Positions 51,926-60,103 of a stretch of 64,000 nt of DNA are shown here, piece after piece. The position numbers were made by a program, and so were the translations under genes. The notes beneath the pieces were generated by a model. The model was not told the DNA's origin, did not search any database, and saw only the letters and a list, made by a program, of their open reading frames with translations. This DNA comes from Amoebophrya sp. A120 (Eukaryota; Sar; Dinophyceae; Syndiniales; Amoebophryaceae). Where the stretch lies: NCBI GenBank assembly GCA_905178155.1, contig CAJINV010000004.1:10709655-10773654 (forward strand), in the 5' to 3' direction. The stretch's first letter is position 1. Every line of letters starts with the position of its first letter.

Positions 51926-54244
51926 ATGGTCCACCCGACTTGCCCGGCCTCCCCGCCAGAAGGCCCGGAGACACCCGCACGGCCGTGCACGCAGCTGGCG
52001 CATGCGATCTACGAGGCGGTGCGCTTTGTGCAAGCGGCGATTGTCATCGATAAAGCGGCCACAAGACTGCGGGACCGGCTCAAGCAGAACATGCGGGACG
52101 CAAAAGCTTCACCGTTTCACTGGAAGGAACGCCTCCGCGCCGCCATCACCGAGCTCAAGGAGGTGCAGGCCCGCACGGAGGGACCAAATAAGCAGCTGGT
52201 GGAGCAAGATGCCCCGCAGCACCTTCGTCCGGTCTTGACCATGGACGGCATCGCCCGCAATGTTCTCGCAATGCGGGAGCTCATCGCCCTCATAGGGCAC
52301 CCGGACGTCGACTTCCCGAGCAGGGTGCTCAAGGGCTTCGAGTCGATAGGCAACACCGACGCAACGGGCCTCTTCCCAGACGACCCGAAGGCCACGCTGC
52401 AAGGACCCGACGACGCCGCGCTCTTCTTCCAGGCCGGGGTAACCCTCCGGACGCACAAGCCTTCCGGTTTCCCCGACCACTTGCTCGATGCCGTATTAGA
52501 CGAGCAAATCGCGTTCGTAAAACGCGGGTGGAGCATCCCGGTGGACCCGGAAAAGCTCATATGCCAGCCGGCATATGTCTTTCCAAAAGACGAGTCCACG
52601 GAAGTGCGGCAGAAGGTGCGCTGCATCGTCGACAGCCGGGCAAAGAACGAGCACTCCGTTCTGCGCGAAAAGATTGCTCTCTATGGTACGAGAGTGCTGC
52701 AGGAAGTGTTGGCGGGGTTAATGGCGCCCATCGGGCAAGAGGGCGCGGCGGCACGCATGCCGGTCACCACAACTTCGCGCGGAGCCAATGCCACCATGCA
52801 AGAAAACCTGGCCGCCTACAAGCAGTGGCAGGCGGACGGGGAACAGCGCAAGCCAGCCACGCGGGCCCAGCTGCTCACCAGCGTCCGCGAGGCCAACGAC
52901 CTCCTGCAAGAGGAGGCCACCCACCACAACGGCGTCGCGGAGGCCGGCTCTGAGGACGTTTCCAAAGCTTACCACCAGCTGGGGGTGAGCAGGCCCGACC
53001 ACTGCCCCATCGGGGTTTGGTCGAACGTGAAGGCGGCCTATGTTTATTTTTTGTCGGTGGTTTTGAGTTTTGGTTGTTTACACTCCGTACCCAACTGGGT
53101 CCGTGCAGCAGAGCTCTGTATGGCGATCGGCATGTACTACGGGTTGATAACAATAATATACGTAGACGATGCTTATTTTTTCGCACTAGATCGCGAAGGC
53201 GCCGAGCTGTCTCGGGCCCTATTCCGGCAGATTGCGGCGACGTTGGGCATCGTCCTCAGCACCAAACCGGGCGCGCAACAGCTCTCAACAGAGGGCAACT
53301 TCCTCCGAGCCCTGGGCATTCACTACCAGTGGCACAGGTCCGCGACCAACACGACCATCCGCATCACGGTGCCGGGGGAAGCGATCACCAAGGGCACCGC
53401 CGCCATTGACGCGCTCTTGCAGGAAATCCACAGCGGTAAGATGGTGCTGAAGTCGGTCCAGCGGGTCCTGGGCCTGGGTAACTACATCGTCTGCAATACG
53501 TACTTCCGGGCGGGCTCGGAGCTTTTCCGGCACCTGTACGACTGGGCGGTGGCGGACCGCTTCGAGAAGATGCGGGGTGACCGCAAACAGCGCCGCCAGC
53601 TGCAATCCGTCCTGCTGGCAGTGAGGTCCCTCCTGCAAGTGGTGGTCCCCATCGACATCTCAAAACAGCCGCGGCAGACTCGCATCGCCTTCATGTGGCT
53701 GGATGCGTCATCCGATGGATCGCCAAGCGGCGGGCCGATGGGGGGTGGGGTCCTCATCACGACTGAGGGCGTATTTGCGTTCTCGTACGAATTCCCGGTG
53801 GACCGGATCGCCCGGTGGTGGCCGCACAAGCTAACCATCGAGCACTACGAAACCATGACGGCCAGAATCGCGCAGATCACCTGGCGCCGCCACCTCACCG
53901 GCGCGGCGGTCTTCGGCAAGATCGATAACAGCGGGGAGCTGTTTGCGCTGGTCAAATGCAGCGCCAAGAGCCAGCTCACCGCCAACCTGGCCGCCAACGT
54001 AGCCGTGGCTGCGCACTCGATGCGCATGACAGTTTGGTGGGAGTATGTGAAAAGTGAGTTGAACATCAGCGACCCGTTCACCCGGGCCGCTCTTATGCCG
54101 GAAGCAGTCCGCACACTGCGGCCCAGCATGTGGCAGGTCCCGGAGATTGACTGGCAGCGGGAGTTTGCCCCGCCACAACTCCCCCAACCTTACGCACTCC
54201 CGGGGGAACGCCCAACGAAGGCGCGCAAGCGCGAGAAGAACTGA
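51926..54244 (+). CDS. Reverse transcriptase-RNase H of the retrotransposon (772 aa)
   Basis: The reverse transcriptase has motif A at DVSKAYHQLG (Asp344) and the catalytic box YVDD (residues 412-415), upstream blocks VRCIVDSRAKNEHSV, and the thumb-side LGIVLSTKPGAQ and NFLRALGIHYQW. RNase H follows, with candidate carboxylates Asp593 (MWLDASSDG), Glu639 (TIEHYE), Asp667 (KIDNSGEL) and Asp716 (NISDPFTRA), the last resembling the DIRS/gypsy end motif. It ends in a basic tail. It makes cDNA from the element RNA and degrades the template. No methyltransferase domain was seen. ATG at 51926 follows a leader without upstream in-frame start. Confidence 0.9.
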   Translation: MVHPTCPASPPEGPETPARPCTQLAHAIYEAVRFVQAAIVIDKAATRLRDRLKQNMRDAKASPFHWKERLRAAITELKEVQARTEGPNKQLVEQDAPQHLRPVLTMDGIARNVLAMRELIALIGHPDVDFPSRVLKGFESIGNTDATGLFPDDPKATLQGPDDAALFFQAGVTLRTHKPSGFPDHLLDAVLDEQIAFVKRGWSIPVDPEKLICQPAYVFPKDESTEVRQKVRCIVDSRAKNEHSVLREKIALYGTRVLQEVLAGLMAPIGQEGAAARMPVTTTSRGANATMQENLAAYKQWQADGEQRKPATRAQLLTSVREANDLLQEEATHHNGVAEAGSEDVSKAYHQLGVSRPDHCPIGVWSNVKAAYVYFLSVVLSFGCLHSVPNWVRAAELCMAIGMYYGLITIIYVDDAYFFALDREGAELSRALFRQIAATLGIVLSTKPGAQQLSTEGNFLRALGIHYQWHRSATNTTIRITVPGEAITKGTAAIDALLQEIHSGKMVLKSVQRVLGLGNYIVCNTYFRAGSELFRHLYDWAVADRFEKMRGDRKQRRQLQSVLLAVRSLLQVVVPIDISKQPRQTRIAFMWLDASSDGSPSGGPMGGGVLITTEGVFAFSYEFPVDRIARWWPHKLTIEHYETMTARIAQITWRRHLTGAAVFGKIDNSGELFALVKCSAKSQLTANLAANVAVAAHSMRMTVWWEYVKSELNISDPFTRAALMPEAVRTLRPSMWQVPEIDWQREFAPPQLPQPYALPGERPTKARKREKN

Positions 54245-54459
54245 AGCACGCGAGAAGCGCGTGCTCATCGTAAAACTCGAGTCATGTCCTGACGTCTCTG
54301 ACGCGAATTTTTTTTTTCAGATCTATGTAGCGGCACTTAATTATATCCAGCGGGTGCGTGGAGTCCCTCTTCGCCGGCGCAGTGACCGGCGAGCCACCAA
54401 ACCCGGCCAACCACCGGCACAGGCAACCCGTCACCGCCCGTCGCAACCTCTGTTGTGGT

Positions 54460-54862
54460 GAACTTGGATTTGATGCAGCCTCTGCTGCACCCGGTGTGGC
54501 CACCTCCGTGGAGCACTGGAGCACGGCCCGGGCCACCTCTGTGGCCGGGCGGGGGGACGCCTCGCTGCCACCTCTGTGGCACGGGCGTCACGGTGTGGTC
54601 CTCGCTGCGCGCCTCGCTGCTGTAGAACACGTTTGGAAACTGGACTTTGCGAACGCTACAGACCCGGACCTTTTCTCGCCATTGTGAAGGGTGTGACTCA
54701 CCAGAAAGCACAGAAATTATTGCAGGCACTCCGGCGGTCCCGACCACCCCAGCAGCGGGCTTTGTGGAAGATTTGTGTTCGGGCGACAAAATCGTTTGTA
54801 GAAATCAGCACGACAAATCGTATCGAAATGAAATGACTCAATCAGGTACCAGCAGGGCGGAA
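54460..54862 (+). repeat. Terminal repeat B2
   Basis: 403-bp copy of B1 forming the right end; GGA-repeat host sequence follows immediately. Confidence 0.9.
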
Positions 54863-55020
54863 GAGGAGGAGGAGGAGGAGGAAGAGGAGGAGGAGGAGGA
54901 GGAGGAGGACCACCACCCCCACCAGGAGGAGGAGGAGGACCACCATCAATATCAGACACAAGCGTCGAACCCGGCGTCGAAGCAGCCACCGTGGCTGTGG
55001 CAGGGGCACCAGCAGCAGAG

Positions 55021-55154
55021 GTAAATCTTGGCTAGCAAAATTCGATTTAATAAAAGAGATTCGCTCATCATAACTCCCGTCCTTTAGTGCGTCGAGGTAT
55101 ACGCCATAAGGCCGCCTCGCTGGCGCCGTTTTCACTTTTTAGCCTGTTTTGTTT
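55021..55154. other. Start of a probable intron of the host gene
   Basis: Begins GTAAATC after the Gly/Pro/Ala coding block and runs into the first palindrome array. No gene seen. Confidence 0.4.
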
Positions 55155-55545
55155 GTCATGCACGAACAGCTTCGCGCTCGTCCATGATAAAGGCTTTGAA
55201 CGGAAGTTGAGGCACTTGCCTCAACTTCCAAAAGCGGAGGTTTGTCCTGCACGAACAGCTTCGCGCTCGTCCATGATAAAGGCTTTGAACGGAAGTTGAG
55301 GCACTTGCCTCAACTTCCAAAAGCGGAGGTTTGTCCTGCACGAACAGCTTCGCGCTCGTCCATGATAAAGGCTTTGAACGGAAGTTGAGGCACTTGCCTC
55401 AACTTCCAAAAGCGGAGGTTTGTCCTGCACGAACAGCTTCGCGCTCGTCCATGATAAAGGCTTTGAACGGAAGTTGAGGCACTTGCCTCAACTTCCAAAA
55501 GCGGAGGTTTGTCCTGCACGAACAGCTTCGCGCCCGTCCATGATC
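55155..55545. repeat. Palindromic tandem array 1 (89-bp unit, four full copies)
   Basis: Each unit holds GGAAGTTGAGGCACTTGCC then TCAACTTCC (a hairpin). The outer arms are CATGATAAAG and TTTGTC(A/C)TGCACGAACAG. Copies are almost identical. Confidence 0.88.
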
Positions 55546-56325
55546 TGGTAACCAAAGCGTGCGCAAGCGCTCGCAGCGCGAAGGCTTTGCCGTTACCATA
55601 TGGGAGGAACTCCGGGGTATGCAACCAGTCGCAAAACCGGGCATTACTAAGGGTGTTTCGCCTTCAGAAAGCGGATCGGGCAGAATTTGTGGGAATTTTA
55701 CCGAAAGCAGCCAAAAAAACAATTACTAAGCGGGGAGAGCGTAAAAAATAGCAGTTTTGCAGCTCCGCCCGGTCTGATTCTGAAAAAAAAAAGTGGTATT
55801 TTCGGCTAGGGCCGATGGTGTGATGGGTCTTCTAGCGAAAAATGCGTCACGTGCAGGCAGCTCCAGCCGCTTGGAAATTGAAAAAAAGTGCTCAAAAAGT
55901 GCGTTTTTTCGCAGCATGCAAGCGGGCGAAAAAATTTACCGATTTTCCACAGTCCCCGGAAAACGCTTGGAAATTGAAAATGACATTTTTTGCTGAAAGA
56001 GCAAAAGCTGCTTACAAATTGCCGCTCAAAAGAGGTTCGCAAAATTTTCCGCAGGCCCGTACTACCGGGATTGGACGAAGAAAAACCAACTATCAAGCCT
56101 GTGGAGGTGTGTCACACGGGCACGGTTTTCGACCTCTCTGAGGTCGCAAACTGGAACCCTTCCCCCGCTCAGACAAGCCCGATCCGGGTGGCCCAAAAGG
56201 CCAGCCGGAAATGAACAGGAGTGCGCCACTTTTTGAAATTCATGCATTTTACCTGGCCAGCGTGCCCTCGTGCAGAACGTTATGCGGGACGGCCTAGCGG
56301 CCTTCAGAAAAGACTTTTGCCGCAG
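55546..56325. other. Spacer, no gene seen
   Basis: AT-richer sequence with repeated CTTGGAAATTGAAAA words (55870, 55968). It may be intronic. Confidence 0.4.
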
Positions 56326-56402
56326 GGGCGCCTCCTGCTTCGGGTTTCGACGCCTCCCACGCCAAGAGTGCAGACGGCGGTGGTGGGCCGGTTGCGACGT
56401 CG
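56326..56402 (+). CDS. Candidate exon, Gly/Ala/Pro-rich (duplicated)
   Basis: Acceptor-like TTTGCCGCAG followed by an open segment (APPASGFDASHAKSADGGGG) and donor GTGAGT. An almost identical copy ends at 58822. The composition matches the interrupted host gene upstream. Confidence 0.4.
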
Positions 56403-56579
56403 GTGAGTTTTCGTTTCTGATACTCCTTCCAATGATCGAACATGCTCATTGGAATTATGAGCATGTTCTTGACGGACACCAGCAGAGAAAACTACTGCGT
56501 CAGGTTTGTATTGATTTCGATCGTGTACAAGAGCCGCGCCCTCGCAACGTCAAACAATGCAAACAAGAGATTTCCTCGT

Positions 56580-57595
56580 GTTCGTGCATGACAAAGTTCG
56601 TAAACAGAAGTTGAGGCACTTGCCTCAACTTTCAAATTCCGAGATTTGTCATGCACGAGCCCCCTAGTGTTCGTACATGACAAAGTTCGTAAACGGAAGT
56701 TGAGGCACTTGCCTCAACTTCCAAATTCGGAGATTTGTCATGCAGGAGCCTCTTCGTGTTCGTGCATGACAAAGGTCGTGAGCGGAAGTTGAGGCACTTG
56801 CCTCAACTTCCAAAGTCCGAAACTTGTCATGCACGAGCCTCCTCGTGTTCGTGCGCGACAAAGGTCGTGAGCGGAAGTTGAGGCACTTGCCTCAGCTTGC
56901 AAATCCGGAGGTTTGTCATGCACGAGCAGCTTCGCGCTCGTCCATGACAGAGACCGCGAACGGAAGTTGAGGCACTTGCCTTAACTTCCAAAAGCGGACG
57001 CTTGTCATGCGCGAGCAGCTTCGCGCTCGTCCGTGACAAAGACCTCGAACGGAAGTTGAGGCACTTGCCTCAACTTCCAAACTCGGAGGTTTGTCATGCA
57101 CGAACAGCTTTGCGCTCGTCCATGATAAAGCCCTTGAACGGCAGCGGAGCTGGGGCACTTGCCTCAACTTCCAAAAGCGGAGGTTTGTCATGCACGAACA
57201 GCTTCGCGCTCGTCCATGATAAAGGCCTTCAACGGAAGTTGAGGCGCTTGCCTCAACTTCCACAAGCGGAGGTTTGTCATGCGCGAACAGCTTTGCGCTC
57301 GTCCATGATAAAGCCCTTGAACGGAAGCTGAGGCACTTGCCTCAACTTCCAAATTCGGAGATTTGTCATGCAGGAGCCTCTTCGTGTTCGTGCATGACAA
57401 AGGTCATGAACGGAAGCTGAGGCACTTGCCTCAACTTCCCAATTCGAAGGTTTGTCATGCACGGGCCACCTCGTGTTCGTGCATGACAAAGGCCGTGAAC
57501 GGAATTTGAGGCATTTGCCGCAATTTCCAAATTCGGAGGTTTGTCATGGACGACCAACCTCGCGCTCGTACATGACAAAGGCCGTGAATCACACT
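56580..57595. repeat. Palindromic tandem array 2 (89-bp unit, about 11 hairpins)
   Basis: Same architecture as array 1 but the units are diverged from each other. Most keep AGTTGAGGCACTTGCCTCAA; the last has the compensated GGAATTTGAGGCATTTGCC. Outer arms GTGCATGACAAA / TTTGTCATGCAC. Confidence 0.9.
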
Positions 57596-57683
57596 TGATA
57601 GCGGGATGCGGGTCCCCTGAGATATGCGGGCTCTGGAGGAGCGCTCCGGGTGCTGCTCCAGGCGTGCTCTGCTGGTGGAGCGC

Positions 57684-58660
57684 TCCATGCATTCACTACC
57701 GTGCGCTTTCGTTAAAGCAGTTGCCCTGTGTCCAGCTGCAGCGAGCGCGCGCCGCGCGAAGGTGCCGCCAGACACCGGCGGCGGTACTCACACGCCTCTT
57801 ATTTCATACTTACACAGCCCCACACTTAGCAGGTGGGCAAGCTCTAAACATCAGGCGACATTCCTGCCTTGCTCGTGCGCACACGTGCGTAGGCCTCTTG
57901 GCTTTTGCCTTGAGGTTTAGGGTCGGACCGCTCTCAGCACTGCTGAAGCTTTAGAACCAGATGGGAGCGCACGCCCGGACGGATCAGGGCGCAAGGCTTT
58001 ACTAGCGCTTTTTGACCATTAGACTTGCCAAGTCTTTCCTATTTGCTTCCTGTCTTTCCCGGGCCCTGCTGGCACCAAGCAGCTTTTTTGTGGGAAAGGG
58101 GGCGCGATGCCATGTCGCCATTTTATATATACGGAGTTTTGACATTGACACGTGTGTAAGTGTCTTGTTTTTTGTCTGACCCTGGAGTACACAGCATGCG
58201 TATTGCGCGCCCTCCTCAGTACTGACGCGACCTTCCAGCCATCTCTCCTCCAATTCTTCTTCCCCTCCGCCCCCGCTTCACCTCTCCGTCCCGGTTCCGC
58301 TGTCTGTTCCGGAAGGGTTCATGGGTTTAGGGGTTTAGGGTTCTATTTGATCGCAGTATTCCTGCATTTGGTTTTTATTGATTTCGATCGTGTACAAAGG
58401 CCGCGCCCTCGCAACGTCAAACAATGTAAGCAAATGTTTTGAGCCTCCACGACGAAGTGGAAGTGCACAACAGGAACGACAGCCATCCGATGGCGTGCGG
58501 TATTAAAGGGCCTGAGACCTTTGCAGAAGGGTCCAAAGGGATCGCACGTTGATCCGGAAGTCGTAGCGTGAATGCCAATGCAGTATGCTGATGCTCTCGT
58601 CAGCGCGTCACAGACACAATTGCAATCTTCACAAATTATGGTCCACAACAGGCAAAAAGG
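57684..58660. other. Spacer between duplicated blocks
   Basis: Contains a third, shorter copy of the IDFDRVQ segment (about 58372-58435) and telomere-like GGGTTTAGGGGTTTAGGG near 58324. No gene assigned. Confidence 0.45.
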
Positions 58661-58822
58661 GCTGCAGATGGAGGCGGTGCAGGATCCGGGGAAGGAGCAG
58701 CAGCAGCAAAATCACTTGGGGTGGAAACGGAGATTTTTGCCGCAGGGGCACCTCCTGCTTCGGGTTTCGACGCCTCCCACGCCAAGAGTGCAGACGGCGG
58801 TGGTGGGCCGGTTGCGACGTCG
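58661..58822 (+). CDS. Candidate exon, Gly/Ala-rich (second copy, longer)
   Basis: The open segment GGGAGSGEGAAAAKSLGVE runs into the duplicated APPASGFDASHAKSADGGGG block, then donor GTGAGT. Likely part of the same gene family as the split host gene. Confidence 0.4.
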
Positions 58823-60103
58823 GTGAGTTTTCGTTTCTGATACTCCTTCCAATGATCGAACATGCTCATTGGAATTATGAGCATGTTCTTGACGGACACC
58901 AGCAGAGAAAACTACTGCGTCAGGTTTGTATTGATTTCGATCGTGTACAAGAGCCGCGCCCTCGCAACGTCAAACAATGCAAACAAGAGACTTCCTCGTG
59001 TTCGTGCATGACAAAGTTCGTAAACAGAAGTTGAGGCACTTGCCTCAACTTTCAAATTCCGAGATTTGTCATGCACGAGCCCCCTAGTGTTCGTACATGA
59101 CAAAGTTCGTAAACGGAAGTTGAGGCACTTGCCTCAACTTCCAAATTCGGAGATTTGTCATGCAGGAGCCTCTTCGTGTTCGTGCATGACAAAGGTCGTG
59201 AGCGGAAGTTGAGGCACTTGCCTCAACTTCCAAAGTCCGAAACTTGTCATGCACGAGCCTCCTCGTGTTCGTGCGCGACAAAGGTCGTGAGCGGAAGTTG
59301 AGGCACTTGCCTCAGCTTGCAAATCCGGAGGTTTGTCATGCACGAGCAGCTTCGCGCTCGTCCATGACAGAGACCGCGAACGGAAGTTGAGGCACTTGCC
59401 TTAACTTCCAAAAGCGGACGCTTGTCATGCGCGAGCAGCTTCGCGCTCGTCCGTGACAAAGACCTCGAACGGAAGTTGAGGCACTTGCCTCAACTTCCAA
59501 ACTCGGAGGTTTGTCATGCACGAACAGCTTTGCGCTCGTCCATGATAAAGCCCTTGAACGGCAGCGGAGCTGGGGCACTTGCCTCAACTTCCAAAAGCGG
59601 AGGTTTGTCATGCACGAACAGCTTCGCGCTCGTCCATGATAAAGGCCTTCAACGGAAGTTGAGGCGCTTGCCTCAACTTCCACAAGCGGAGGTTTGTCAT
59701 GCGCGAACAGCTTTGCGCTCGTCCATGATAAAGCCCTTGAACGGAAGCTGAGGCACTTGCCTCAACTTCCAAATTCGGAGATTTGTCATGCAGGAGCCTC
59801 TTCGTGTTCGTGCATGACAAAGGTCATGAACGGAAGCTGAGGCACTTGCCTCAACTTCCCAATTCGAAGGTTTGTCATGCACGGGCCACCTCGTGTTCGT
59901 GCATGACAAAGGCCGTGAACGGAATTTGAGGCATTTGCCGCAATTTCCAAATTCGGAGGTTTGTCATGGACGACCAACCTCGCGCTCGTACATGACAAAG
60001 GCCGTGAATCACACTTGATAGCGGGATGCGGGTCCCCTGAGATATGCGGGCTCTGGAGGAGCGCTCCGGGTGCTGCTCCAGGCGTGCTCTGCTGGTGGAG
60101 CGC
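58731..60103. repeat. Segmental duplication, copy 2
   Basis: Offset +2420 from copy 1. Identity stops at GGAGCGC (60103), exactly where the macro-integrase frame starts to look like protein. Confidence 0.92.
59000..60015. repeat. Palindromic tandem array 3
   Basis: Duplicate of array 2 with the same unit-by-unit variants, so the whole block was copied after the array had diverged. Confidence 0.9.

Larger units (their letters stand above)
44691..54862 (+). mobile_element. Complete tyrosine-recombinase (DIRS/PAT-like) retrotransposon with split direct repeats
   Basis: Order: A1 (44691-44836), gag-like ORF, tyrosine recombinase ORF, B1 (50653-51055), A2 (51056-51201), RT-RNase H ORF, B2 (54460-54862). 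The two A copies and the two B copies are nearly identical. All three ORFs are open, so the copy is young and perhaps competent. No target duplication is seen: GGA repeats flank both ends, as expected for recombinase-mediated insertion. The internal B1-A2 junction (GGCGGAA|ACGTGCGCC) matches the fused outer ends, consistent with a circular intermediate. Split direct repeats of type A1...B1A2...B2 are known in PAT and Ngaro elements; the exact subgroup is not assigned. Confidence 0.88.
43856..55020 (+). pseudogene. Unrecognised host gene split by a tyrosine-recombinase retrotransposon
   Basis: The 5' part, 43856-44690, starts ATG (MRKVKTLLLTCVAAAGRVTK, weakly hydrophobic). It has a folded-looking region (EEYKWFTRRKCSLYQGLDLE, VLSTRTVLKSDYKEDGK), a charged helix, then GTPATGAA repeats and a poly-Gly run encoded by GGA codons. 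After the 10.2-kb element the same GGA run resumes at 54863 in the matching frame and continues GGGGGPPSISDTSVEPG to a donor GTAAAT at 55021. The gene was probably intact before insertion. More G/A/P-rich exons may lie at 56326-56402 and 58661-58822. Not a named family. Whether the element can be spliced out is unknown, so it is called disrupted. Confidence 0.6.
56311..57683. repeat. Segmental duplication, copy 1 (about 1.37 kb)
   Basis: Matches 58731-60103 at a constant offset of 2420 bp with only a few substitutions. It includes a candidate exon, a short conserved segment (IDFDRVQEPRPRNVKQCKQ) and array 2. Confidence 0.92.

Noticed and set aside
55155-60015. CRISPR-like regularly spaced palindromic repeats
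   Set aside because: The units are contiguous 89-bp tandem copies without unique spacers, the context is eukaryotic, and no cas gene is present.
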